A stretch of 64,000 bases of DNA, from positions 496,001 through 560,000 of the forward strand of contig NC_064682.1 of NCBI RefSeq assembly GCF_023278565.1, read 5' to 3'. The DNA is from Colletotrichum lupini (Eukaryota; Ascomycota; Sordariomycetes; Glomerellales; Glomerellaceae). The notes below the pieces were generated by a model. That model did no database searches and was not told the DNA's origin. It saw nothing but the letters and a program-made list of their open reading frames with translations. This document shows, piece by piece, positions 49,301 through 62,017 of the stretch; the stretch's first letter is position 1; each line of letters starts with the position of its first letter. A program made the position numbers and the translations under genes.

Positions 49301-52300
49301 CATATCAGCCTTGCGTCTACTAAGATCTGCACGGTTGGTTCGCTCTCTCCAACGGCCCTCGGACATTGACGTCCTCCCCACGCAACCTGCCACACAAGCG
49401 ATCCGGCTTGCTACGCCTCGTGCTGAAAGGCTCTTTCGTCGCTGTAGCGAAGCTTACATCGGATAGGGGCTATAGCAGGGAATATCAACTGTTGACCGGG
49501 CATATTTCGTACACACCTTGTGACCTAAAGGCGAATACACGCTGTGATGAGAGACAGGCATCGAGGAAGCGGTGTGTCGGCCGTATGGTTGTCCGGTAGA
49601 TTCACAACAGAGCCTCCGGAACACGAGACGATGCCAAGGTCCGTACGGAGGTGAAGCTAATCTTGTGGCCGGTCAGGCTTCCGAATCAGTCGGTCGTCCG
49701 CCGGGCGAAGCGGGGCCCGTACCGAGGTGTCGGTTTTAGCGGGCACGGGGGCAGGCGTTCGGAACTTCAAACTGGCACGCGGAGTGATACCACTTGGTCC
49801 TGACAGGGCTGATAGCTTGGTCGATTTGACTCTTTCCGAGTTGTTACTCTTTACTTGAAGCTGATCTGCTGCCTTTCGGACCCATCCTATCAGCATCGCC
49901 ACCCCCGTTGTCTCGATCAGTCATTTCCTCAGCAACAGACGACTATTTGGGAATGCTGCGTCACTTACTCACTCAACATCCGACATCAAGCCCACCTTGA
50001 CAGTCGCAAGAGCCTACATAACAAGTACGGAGTACGGGTTGAGGATTTCGCAGCATCAGTGGCCTTGGGTACAACGGCACGAACTCCCGGTGAATGGGAC
50101 CTGGTTTGGATATGGGCCCCCACTTCACTACCAAAGAGGATAACTTTCCAAAGTCCAAAGAGTTTCGTCATTCTCGTGTCTTGAGGATAGGCATCAGCAC
50201 GTCTTTACCAGCATTTCCAATAGTTCCGGGGCTCTGCTGCATCTAGATCCGCGGCTGAAGCCTGGCCACTGCGTGTAACCCGCATGGCGTTGTGCGAAGT
50301 CGAGGGTCGTTACACTCAAATTGTCAGCATTGTGAAGAAAAATTAAAAATCGGCATGGCTTCTTCATCGGGACACGGAGCGAGGACGGAGGGAGTGCCCC
50401 ATTCGGCAAGCGCATGGAAGCGGTCTAGAAGGATTTCGGAAGTTTGCGTGGCCTACCCGCCTGGCTGCCTGTCATCAGCTCATGTCGGTGATCCCTTCCA
50501 GTCAGCATTTAGTTACCGGCTTTTTCAGCTCTCGACGCTTAACCTGCGTGGAGTTGAACAAGATCGCTTCCAAGTTGCGCGAGACGTCGTGCCACCATCA
50601 CGTACCACAAAGTGGGTATACGAGTACAGAGGCCCAAGAATGACTAGCCGTATATGAAGTCTACGACGTTGCATGACAAGGTCGCGCAGTTTGACTCGCT
50701 GTCGAGAAGCCTTATTGGGCACGACAGGCGCGTCGACGGTGGTCCTCAGTAGGAGACTTTTGGTTGGATCGACGGCGATGATCTGCCGTCCTGGCCCCAA
50801 AGCCCAAAGGGCGCCGCGGTAGCACCGGGCGAGGGGCATGACTAGGACAAAAACCGAACAGGGCCATGCCTCGGGTTCTGAAGTGTGTAATTGCGCCGAA
50901 CAGGCGGTGGTGGTGGCGTCTTGGAAACCTAGATTTCATCTTGGCTGCGGCTGCCTCTACTTACACCACCTATACTATTTTTTTTTCAGCCGCCTAGGGA
51001 TGATGGAGATGGGCCAGTTGGGCTGGCTAGACACTAGTGCCCCCATCGGCCACACTATGGGTGTCTCCGGTCAACCGAGATCATCAGAGTGTCATTCTTC
51101 TGGCCAAGGTGGTTCACATCAAGCGACGATCGAGAGGCACGGCGGCATGGAAGCATGGCAGAGGGGAGCCAGTCGTCAAGGAGTATCGGTCTTTGTCCCA
51201 TGCCAACCGAACCCACCCCTGAGATCTCCAGTTCAAACGAGCTGCGCCCAGCGATCAGCCATGCCGGAGCAGTAACACCCGGGATGGAACCTCCCATCGG
51301 CGCGAGTGCAACAACGCAGGCAAGCAGAGATCAACTTGCGACGCGCATGTTTCCTGGACCTGTCCGGACACTTGTTGTGAACGGCCGGGAAGTTGTCGTA
51401 CTGCTTCATTGTCCATTCGTCGCTTTCCCGGCTGGCGTTCGGTGCTTACGCGGTCCACGGAGGTAACGGTAGAGTGGCGGCGGGGACACACACGGAGCAT
51501 TGACAAAGTTGCAAAAGCAGCAGCCCCCTGGGCCCCTTTCGAAGGGGCAGGCAGGTCTATGGGATACATACCAAGCTGCCCATGATGAAGCAAGTTTCTG
51601 TCAACAGCAAGATTTCAGTAGTCATCCTCATCCAACAAGGACAATTCCTGACTGAGGAGAGTTTAGCCTTATGGTCCCCCTTGCAGGCACCACGCTCACG
51701 GCATTGGGTTCGCAATGGCGTCGCACCAGGTGGGCAACGGCTCGTCGATGGCCGCCCAGACGGACAAGCGCTGCCCATCCGCCCCTGGGCCTCCGTGTGC
51801 GTTCCATGGGTTACGCGTGCTCCTCGCCGGGCCACAGCCAATAGCCGGCGGTGCCCCGGCCGGAGGTATTGCTCTCTTGGAGTCCCGTCACCGGCGTCTC
51901 GACTGCCGGAAGCCCTAACCATCATCTCCTTCGTCTATCCTTGCAGCCCCCATCCTTGGACGACGACCTCTCCCACGGATTGCACAGGTATTAGCTGTTA
52001 AACTGTTCCCTTCCTGCTGGGTACTACATAAAATCCCGCGACGCCCCCGTTTTAGGGAGATTGGCATCATGGCCCTGTCCCCCCGGTGGCCCCCTCTCTG
52101 TCCCCGACCGGCCGGCCCTGTTTGTGGATACCTCTACTCTGAATTCGACATTGGATCACCGGCACGAGTGTGGCAGTGCAAGAAGCAATGTCCAGGAGGT
52201 TGCGAGCGTTCTCGACGAGTCATATTCAGCCTTTGGTAGAACCTCCAACCTGGCATTGCGAGGGCTCCCTTTATGATGTATCGCTATTTGATAAACCTTT

Positions 52301-54261
52301 TCTTGTTTTTGCCTTTCTGACAGGCACACACACGCTTTCTTTCTCCTTTCTGGACCACTACCCGGTCGAGGGAAAGCTTTGAATGCGCTTAGCTACGGCG
52401 GGGTTTCATGTGCTTATTTTTGAGTTCAATCTCGGCAGAACCTCCCATCTGGTACCTGGGACCTCATTCCTTGACAGCTTTAGAACGGCGATAATGAAGC
52501 TGCAAAATGAGGGGTTGAGAGGCCGCGATAGCAACTCATTTCCCTGTCCCGAATCTATAACCCAATTCGGCAAGGCGACGATGTCACTGACCTGAAGCGA
52601 TTGATCGCTCGCAGGCTGGTCAAGAGCCAGGGGGGACGGTCGGCGACTAACCACGACTCCTGGCCTGGGTTTACACACCATGGTATAGACCTGGTCCCTC
52701 TCTCTCACAGCTTGCGCTAAATCGCGAAGTTGAGAAAAAACTCCCCTTTTCCCACCCCCTCCTCCTCCCCTTTGACGCCCCCCTTTCTTCTCTGCCCGGC
52801 TCTTCCCAGCCAGTCCCTGACATGCCGAGGTCGAGGACGGGGATGCCCTCTTGTTTGGGAAAGGCTTCAACCTTCTGGCAGCGTCAACAACCACGACGCG
52901 CTGATCAATGATCCCGCACTTTCCGCCCTACCGGCCACAGGCACGCCGCACAGCTAGGTAACTCCTCTGCCTGGGACACAACGCCAAGGGTCCGTCTGCC
53001 GCTAGGGCAGTGCGCTAACCCTCCAGTTGGGAACATGTCACACGTTTCGCCTGTAGGGCCGCGCAGGGCGGAAGGCCTACGCTTTTTGGCAAAGCACAAA
53101 CCTTCAGGTTTCCCAAGCGTCCAAGGTCCCCACATGACGAGGAGAGGCAGCAGCAGCGGCAGCAGGTCAAGGTTCGGCTGAACGGGGGGACGGACACGGG
53201 GACCAGTGCCCAGTGTCCACCACCCGTTCTCGGTTTTTGTGTGCTGTTGCTTACTTAACCTGTATCGGTTGTACGAGGTTTTGCTAGACGTCTTCTGGAA
53301 GAACACGAGAAGGTCGTATATGCGAACTAGTCTCGGACTCCAAGGGGGGTGGTCACGAGGGGTCGACCACCAGAGCCTGGGGACAAGAAATGCCAAAGAC
53401 GAGGCAATATCCGTGATTCAGCTGGCTTGAAGGGCCTCGCCCCCAGGAGCAAGAGACAGGCCCATTCCAAACGGGGTGCTTAGGGCCAAACAATTGCTGC
53501 TGACCATTTGGCGACTGGCATCCTGTAAGCATTTCTCTGGCCAGTGCCGGCACAAGAGAAGCAAGGCAGCGTTACGCGCGGGGTTCTTCCCATCATTACA
53601 TTCTCCGATGCAACATCACAGCTCAACTCTCATGGGGAGTCGGAACACGACCAAATCACGAACTATTCCCCATGTGTAGTGTATCGTCCGCTGTCAAATC
53701 TGCTTTTTTTCCACACTGTTACACTACTCCATCGTCAGGGCATGTCAGCGAAACCTGCGCCCGGAGACCTGAACCCTGCGGAAGTGTGTATATCAGATTC
53801 TGACCAAGGCTGATTCTGCCCGATGCCATAACACGCATAGGGGTGGGTGTAAGTATGGTTCAGTCCGGTCTAGAGAGTAAAGATACGGACACGGATAGAA
53901 CGCTCTGGGGGCGACCGGGGAGGGGGCCGAGAGGTAATCAATCGGCGAAAATCTCGACTTGATCCTTGGAGTACGGACACGGGTGACGGGATCGGATAGG
54001 ATAGGGAGAGGGAGAGGGCTGCCGCCGCCGCGCCATTTCTTTTCTTTCCCTCGCCTTCACCTTGGACCTGGGCTCTGTCCGTGGTGCCTGTCCCGGCCGG
54101 GTGCGTACGCAGCAGTCCGGAGGTACGGCTTGCTGCTCCATCAAAAACCCCGTTCCCACGTCGGGGATACATACGGATGGATCAACCAAGGGGTCTTGCA
54201 CTCTTTTGGAGTTTGCGCCCTGTGGATGTTGCAGTTTGGGGGCCAAGTTCAACGAGGTTAC

Positions 54262-54313
54262 GGGCAGGGCAGGGCAGGGCAGGCTGGCAGGGTAAGGCAA
54301 GGCAAGGCAGGGC
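54262..54313 (+). repeat. GGCAG/GGCAA pentamer repeat
   Basis: An imperfect tandem array of GGCAG changing to GGCAA and back. It generates repetitive Gly/Arg/Gln frames on both strands. Confidence 0.8.
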
Positions 54314-55186
54314 CGCAGGGTTCGTCCGGGACATGGGCAAGGGGAGACGGACTGAAGGACTGAAGTTCTGCACTTTCTGCAGGCCTGAGGGACGCAGGAG
54401 AGACGGTGATTAAGTCCCTACGGAGGGGGAAGAGAACCCGGTCAGACGTACGAATACACGCTTCCCATACCATGCCATGCCATGCGATGGTCCATGGTAA
54501 TGGGCAACGACGATAACGAGTACGAACCGCCCTAGCGTAGCAGGCGAAGGGGTGTCCCGTTGCGCAACGCGGTCCCGGCATACATGTAGTGCGCCTGCAA
54601 CCTGCGTATCCGTAGGGCGATGATCCCGTATGCTGGTGATGAGGATGAAACGCCTTTTACGGACAAGCTTCCTTTCTCTACCTTGGGGCCCGGGCTTGTT
54701 CAGAGGTTCAGAGATACTTACACTACATACACTTCACGCAGCGATCAGCGGTGCGACAAGCTTACTGTGCAGTGTTAGACTGCTGGTAACACGGAGGATA
54801 CCGTCAGATTCTCAAGCCTCTTTTTTTTTTTTCAAAGATTTGAGAAGCAAGCATGCTCGGCCCTTTTTCAGGATGAATGGAGCATTGGAGCCATAAGTCT
54901 CCACATTCTTCAGCATCCGTCTCTTTTTTGACGATTAGTACGGTTCTCCGCGAATTTGCATCTCCGGAGCCACGGGAGCCACGGCCCACGGGGATATACG
55001 GGGTTCAAAAAAGGGTAATCACCGTTTGGCTGACCGCTGACCCTTGGTGCAAGATGTGTAATAAGGACTTTGCGAAATGGACAAACTACCCAAATGGGCT
55101 CAAGTTCTTGATCCTGAGTGTTACGTCACAAGGGCCTAACAAGTACTGTGCATTGCAGGTCCTGTTACTGCTGACTGTTCTTTAGG

Positions 55187-55214
55187 CTCTGGCATGCATT
55201 CTCTGGCATGCATT
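55187..55214 (+). repeat. Tandem 14-bp duplication
   Basis: CTCTGGCATGCATT occurs twice back to back. The unit contains the palindrome TGGCATGCA-like core GCATGC. Confidence 0.9.
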
Positions 55215-58200
55215 CTCTCAAGGGGGATGTTCCTTGCGGAAGATGCCGCCCGCGACGGCGTGTAATATGGCAAAAAAGAAGCGCGAGTAGTGGCATTGCT
55301 TACGACAAAAAACTCTCTCACACCGCACTTTTGGCAAGTCAGGCAAAGAATCGCCGAGGTTCAATGAGGCAGGCCGCAAAGTAAGAAGGACGCTAAGACG
55401 GTATCTAGATTCTACACTATGAAGTACACTAGAACCACACAGCCCTGCCCGCCGGACCCTGGGTGGAAAGATTCAGATCGGACATGGTGTGGTACTTACT
55501 ATCCGTCTCATCAACCATTCGCACGGCACACGTTTTTCTGAAGCTTTTACACTAAGACCAAAACCACGATGACCGCGACGACACGGACCAGAAAGTGTTT
55601 TCCCGGCGATGGCCCCCACGGCTTGCGACGATTTGGTGAGTTTTGTTGATTGATCGAGGTCGATCTTTGTTCGTCTCGAGTCTAGTATACTGTTTCCCCT
55701 GGCTCGGTTTTGATAACGGCCACATCGCACGATGGGAGGTGGCTTTCTAGATCTCCGATTTTGTTTTTACCTTACTGATAAGTTTTGGTCATTGAATGTT
55801 ATCGACTGGTTAGGCTCTATCGTGAAAGGCTTATAGGAGCGGATAAGTAGTGTTTAATGAGCTGGCGATCTACTCCGGTGACGATGGCTTCGCATCTAAG
55901 ACTGAATAGAGGCATTTTCCTGTCAGATCGTTCTGTCTTTAGATGATACGGAATTCGCTCTTCTTGAGAGGCATCGAATCTTTCTGCTTGGGGCTCGTTA
56001 CGTTGGGCGGGCAAGTTCTCGATGCATGTCGTTTTCGCCGGTGCAAAGCATCCGACTTAGCAACGGGACAGTTCATTATCGACATTCTTCGTTGTTCTTT
56101 GATCATCCCTTTCAAGTCATCTACGACTAGGTTCAGGCATGGCCTCATCGAATTTACTTGTTGGGCCATCTGTCCTTTGGCTTTTGCTCTCGTCAGCTCC
56201 GCTCAGTCCATGTCAGGTGGTCGTCCGCCGTCAGTCAAAAGACATGCATTGAACCATTTTCAATACTATTGAAGAAGTCCGGACATGACCTTGAGGATAC
56301 TACTGGGGCTGCATTATGCCGAAGCCTGTCATTCACGGGTCCTGCATGGGCTTGGCCTCTCTTGAGTTCCTGCTCAACTGGGTATCCGTAAATTGGCCCT
56401 GGTCCGGAGCAAATTCCGTCTAATGGAGACGATTTGATTTGACAATGGGACTTCTGTCCTCTCTCCAGTCTACGCTGTCTTCCATCCCCTCTCTTCCCCC
56501 TTTGCAATCTTTTCTTCTTCTCGTCCCCATTTCCTATGTGAGGTTGTGGATCAAGAGTATGTGTCGTCATTACGATCGGCTCGGGACTTGAATGTAAATC
56601 TCTGCCTAAAGAAGGAGATATACCACCGGGGGGGTTCCTTTGCTGCGCCTACTCTGTCTGCATTTGGGCCATATTCCCCAGGGGCAGATTGGCAGAAGAG
56701 GAGCCGTATCTGGCGATGTTCCAATATTTCTGTTCGGCATTAACCGAACATTCAGGGAAGGTGGTAGAGAAAAGACCCAGGTAATCCGTACGGATACTCT
56801 CAGGGCAGGGAAAAAGTATAGCTGGTGGTCAAGGAGCATCCAACCCGCCTGGGGTAGGGGGGAGGGTCGAGTGGGTCGTTATCAAGCGCTGTTCGTGTGC
56901 CTGTCAGAGTGGAAGGGGGGCGGGTAGATTTGGGTTAATGAGTAAGGCGAGTGCATCTTTTCTGGGTCGGGTTGCGAAAAGGCAGTGCCGTGGAGTTGCA
57001 GCCTTGCTGGATACTTGCGGTTGCTCCGCTGCCATTTGGGGGGTGTTTATTGCTATTCGGGGACACTACTTACTTTTGTTACTTTTGCTCTGCTCCATTG
57101 ACCAGGAGCCTCCAAACGACAATGCTTTGTCAACGGTTCGTAAGATGGCTCCGGAGGGGGTGTAATCGTCCCAACTTTTACAGAGAATTGACTCTCACAA
57201 CTCTCTGTCATATTCTGTCCGGCTTTTCCATCTCTCTCTGTGTGACTTTGTAGCCTGTCTCTATTGATCATTCATGGCACGGACGGAAGTTCCGAAAGGG
57301 AAAAGAGGAATGAAGGTTCCACTGCGGGAACCTTTCCATCTCCTGCCATGAGGTCGTGCAACCGTGGTTCGTCTATGGGCATGAGAGAGAGAGAGAGCGA
57401 TTGATTCGTACAACCTCGTGTTCGTCTTGCGTAACAGTCGACTTTGTCATGTATCTGTAAACTGCTTTGCATCCGTATGTTACTGATACTTGTCACTCAC
57501 ATCACGTTCCACTCTTTCTTGGTGCGCGCGGGTGGGGTGGTTCGGTATTTCTTCATAGAAAGTAAGCATTTACCGATAGGGATCGATGACGCTCGCCATT
57601 TGAGTCAGATATCGCGGGTCCGTAATAACTAGGCTGCGTATCACTCATTATCTCAATGGTACGTGTAAACCTGTCAAACCTGCCACTGCAATCCTGCATC
57701 TTGCAGGGAGGCATCCAAGGGAACGGGGAAGGGGTACTTTTCCCGCTAACTTGATGCCATGAGGAATCAAGAAAACTAGCCAGATGCTGGGAAAATGGGG
57801 ATCTTCTAACGACGGGACCAGGAACGGAGGTTCGTCTCGGATGTAGTGTAGTGTGAAGCAGTAGTGCCGTTTGCTAGTGCCGTTCAAAGGGTGACAATTT
57901 GCGATTTTCGCGATTTATTCATCGGGATGGCCCCCTTCTCGGCCTGGTTCATCCTAGACAAATCGCCGCACATCAATCTCACCAAGCTAAACTTTCCTAC
58001 TGCCGCTACTACCTTCCCACGCGTGACTAACACTAGCCCCGATTGCTATGTAAACTATCTCGTCGATATCAAAGCAGCGTGCGTACGCAATCGCCTACTG
58101 GGTCCTCCATACTCCGTAAGTTAGGGGTTCGTTCCCATGGTTGACGTTGGAGGTGAAAATGAAAATGTCTTGGCAATCTCTCCTTCGCCCTGGTGCTGGG

Positions 58201-58782
58201 GTCAATAATGTTTTGGTCCGACACTGCGGCGAAAGAAGAGGATGCGCCCCCCTTTCCTCTTGGCACTATTCACTCCCCCGGAACCACCCCAGCGCATTAC
58301 AACCGCGGCTTAAGTTTCGAGCGCGTAGGCGATGGGACGGACGGCTCGAACTTTGTTCCCCATGTCCCATCTTTACCCTGCGCCCTAAGGCTCTTCATCA
58401 TGAAGATGGGCGCAAAAAGTGAACCCCCTTCCCCCTTGAGCCAAAGAATCCTTACCGTCCTCGCCGCCTTGCCCTACCATGCGGTCCATGCCACCGCACC
58501 CCCTTCAACCCTTGAGCGTCCTGTATTCCTTCCTGCTCGCCTGGTGCCCTGGCCCTGATTCTGCCCTGCTGCCCAGTCTACTCTACGTAAATAATCTCCG
58601 ATGGGGCGATGGGGCCCGTACTAGCACCTGGGACATCGCAACTGGGCTGTGAAGGGGGGAGGGTGTGCGGAAGGGCGGTGGTCTTTGGGTCGTTTTGATG
58701 CGTTCACATGGTGGGCGTGTGTTCTTGCGCTATGGGACTACACCGGGTCCACATCTTCACTCACCCCGTTCTGAACGGGGAA

Positions 58783-58842
58783 GGGGGGGGGGGGGGGGGG
58801 GGGGGGTGGGGGGGGTGGGGGGGGGGGTGGGGGGGGGGGGGG
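58783..58842 (+). repeat. G-tract interrupted by three T, G-quadruplex potential
   Basis: Sixty bases are G except for T at 58807, 58816 and 58828. Four or more G-runs in close succession can form G-quadruplexes. The exact length of such runs is often unreliable in sequence data. Confidence 0.85.
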
Positions 58843-58885
58843 TTTGGTGCCGCGGGTGCCGCTCGGGGGGCCGTGCCCCCCCCGT

Positions 58886-58915
<30 letters not shown>
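58886..58915 (+). repeat. G30 homopolymer
   Basis: Thirty uninterrupted G residues, 43 bases after the first tract, with a short C7 run between them at 58877-58883. Confidence 0.85.
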
Positions 58916-58916
<1 letters not shown>

Positions 58917-61889
58917 CCGGTGGTTGGGCGGAGGGAGGCACGTTTATTGTCAGATGCGGACGGGTTTGTTGTTTGGTTATGGATGTTATGGCCGTAGCGG
59001 ACGTCGTCATCATGCAAAACTTTTGATGTGGGTTTGGAACAGGAGAGGGATAGAGACTTGATGTTGGAGATTGGTGGCGCCGGGCATTCCAGCCCTAACG
59101 GGTGATGTGGGAGAGACCAAGGCCGTAGGGTCCGGATCCGATTATAGTCGCTCTAGACCCATCATATGAGCGTTTAGTGTTGATTCTAGGCTCTTGTTTT
59201 TGCGGGGTGAAGGGTGAGAGGCATTTGGTCTAGAAGGTTGGGATGCGTTGGTGGAACTCCGGCACTTTTTTTTTTTTGGTTCATTTGATATTGGGACTTT
59301 GGAATTGTCTGGCAGCCTGACAGTCTGAACTAGCGCTTGAGAGGGAGCTTATTCTACGCCGTCTCTCATTTGGCTTGGCTTAGGCTGAGACCATTGGCGA
59401 TGTGATTGGGCTTACTCTATGGTCGGACCACGCAAGAGACGGGATGCGAGGAAGATGCGGAATTCCGAGGTGTTTCGGGGGTTGCTGACTGTGAAGAGCC
59501 CCGTGTGGACAGCAAGGCTGGCCAGTGGACGGTGGACCAGAGACGAAAATGAGGGTTCGTAAATGGGACTTGGCGATAGCCAGTAGACGTGTGGGAGAAG
59601 CTCTTTCGAATCGATCTGACCATGATTTTAGTCAAGTTGCTTAGGGTTGCATCCCCAAGACCTGATGTAAGCGTCGCAGAATGCTGACGATGATGACGGT
59701 TCCTGAAAGTCAGAGGGACGGCGTCACATTTCCTTGATCCGCCATCTCTGTCGAGGGTGGTGCTCAGTCAGCCCCCCTCTTCCCGAATGTTGCGTGACGC
59801 GGTCCGGTGGGCTGTGTAGTTGGTGATGAACATCGGGGATCTCGACTTCACGTGGTTGATCGTGCTTTCCTGCGGCACAGGGCTGGCTACATGCGTCGGA
59901 GACTAGTGTTCGATGGGCTGTCGGTAGGTGGGATGGGAGGGTAGGGTGAGTTCGATGCGGCGGGATGCTATCAGGCGTGTCTCTTTTGTGGGTGTGAAGG
60001 TTTGTTGGCTCAGCTGTCAAATGTTGAGATGAGCCGTATGTTGTCCAATCCGGAGACGCGCATCTGGGCTGGCATCATGTCAGATTCTGGTGCCCGAAAG
60101 ATGTTTCCGCATCTTCATCCTCCTCCGCGCTGATCCCTGGTGATCTCCATGTTGCTGACGAAGTGCCCTAGAATGCTTCTTCGGTATGTCGTATAGCGTT
60201 GGATGGCTTGCGGAAGTCCTCACGCTACGTCGAGCCTCGTGGTCGACTCGTCTTCGCAAGGATCGGTCTCGGGGGCGTTGTTGTCGGAGGCACACTTTGC
60301 CGGCCAGACGCTGGGTTATCGAGCTGTAGATGCCTTCTACTAGCCTGATCTGACATACTGTCAACAATGGCGGAGCTGGCTATGAATGCTGCAGCAGACT
60401 ATTCGAATCCTTGACGTCCTCTGACTGGCCACGGTCTTAGCATGAGCTCCGTCTCTAAAGTCCGCTGACCAAAGTCGAAAGAGTGATGGTCTCGTCCCGG
60501 GTATCCGACAAGATAGATACATGGGCGACGATGGCGTCGTGGTCATCAAAGGCGAGCCTCCCCCGTGTCTACTCTACCGGGACGGAAGGGGGGCGGAGTA
60601 GTCCGTTGTTATTGTCGTCGCGAGGAGACGGCAGAACTCCGCATCGAGGCGCACTCGGGGGCCGTTGGCCGAGATAGTCGCCGAAACCGACGCCGAAACC
60701 GAGCCCGAAGTTTGGGAAAGATTCAGAACTGTCCGCCGCCCCTCCTAACTCAGCCTTGCTTCGAACCGCATGAAGTCGGCGGGCCTCGAATGCGGTACCC
60801 GTGAGATACACGCCGGCGAATCAGTGCTCATGGAAGGGACTAGGCTTAGCCTTCTTGGTGCCACTCGTGGGAGGCGGAGGGCGTTGAATGGTTCAGACAC
60901 GGGGTTGAGGTCTTGTCGAGGACGTCAGAGGTTGAGGACGGAATGCTTGCCGGATCCAGGTTCATGAGGATCGCGCGATACTTTAGGGCTGCAGATTGAT
61001 TGAAGTACTGGAAGCTGGGGGCGATGTGATGCTTTAGCTAAGAAGCTTAGCCTCTTCGTTGTTTTGAATGACATATGAAGTCCAGTGGAAACCTCTTAGT
61101 GAAGGGGAGTTACCGGACTTTGGCGGTATGTCGATACTTCCGGAGAATAACATTAAAGGTGGACGGGGGTCTTGTCGATCCACGTGAATACGTGGAAGTG
61201 GGTTTGAAACTTGGGGGCTATGATTGGCTGTCCCTATACGTACGGCGTATTGATGCTTGGCCTACATAGCCGTGATCTCTAATGTAAGCTTCTTACGGCC
61301 ATTGGCTTGGCTGTAATGCCGTAGACGGGAACAGATTGTTTCAGACGGGCCTTGACGTGCAACGTGGATGACCGCTCGACTGAGCTCTCTAAATGGGCGG
61401 TGTCGTTGTATTTCTGTTGAGAATTCGTAGTTCGTTTCCAAACTCCGCGTATTTGAGCGTCTTTATGTTTGGTGTTGTACGCTGTGGTAGGTCGCCATGA
61501 CGTATCGTAAAACTGTCTCCGCGTATAGGCTAGCTCGGCAACGCCTGAGCGGCACCGCGTTTCACTGGGAATAGATGCACCTATGCCTGTAGCCACCCAC
61601 CACCTCCGCAAAGACAACCATGCAAAATGGTCATCATACAATCTCTGATTGGCTCTCAGAATATCCCGTGGAGTTGTAGATGGGGAGTTTGGAGCGATAC
61701 CGAAATGTTCGGACGGGACGATCTGCGGACATCGATATGTTGGCATGATTCTGAATCAGGGGCGAATGGACGGGAAACGACATAGCCCCGGTGTGAGGAG
61801 AGGGCTGGCCGTCATGATGTATGGTCACCTCTGGATAAAACGGAAATGAATATAGGGGGCGAGAGATGTATGTGTAATGAGCTCTCGGC

Positions 61890-61912
61890 GTTATTGAATA
61901 TAAATATGAGAC
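61890..61912 (+). promoter_or_regulatory. Probable TATA region of the peroxidase gene
   Basis: The sequence TTGAATATAAATATGAG lies about 110 bases before the start codon at 62018, a plausible TATA element position for a fungal gene with a short leader. Confidence 0.45.
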
Positions 61913-62017
61913 CGTGAGAAGGGTTCGTCGGAAGAAAATTGGCAACAGACAGCAATCATCTCATCTTTCATTCGTTTCTTAGCTCCTCAAACTGACACCA
62001 ATCTTCACCAACTCAAA

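Larger units (their letters stand above)
34801..62017. other. About 27 kb with no confident gene
   Basis: Base composition is ordinary, CpG and CpA are both present, and no RIP pattern is visible. Frames on both strands rarely exceed 150 codons. The longest (296 codons, plus, 38045-38935) lies in pyrimidine-rich DNA that looks like a leader. No frame carries a domain I recognise. I searched by eye for tRNA B-boxes, 5S rRNA and rRNA sequence without success. The interval contains microsatellites, an inverted-repeat pair at 44.8-45.1 kb, G-tracts at 58.8-58.9 kb, many copies of TACGGATAC-type motifs, and two places with coding-like fragments (39.0-39.8 kb plus strand; 59.4-61.0 kb minus strand), described under findings. 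Confidence 0.5.

Noticed and set aside
58665..59061. Gly- and Pro-rich frames on both strands
   Set aside because: They are produced by the G homopolymers and reflect no gene.
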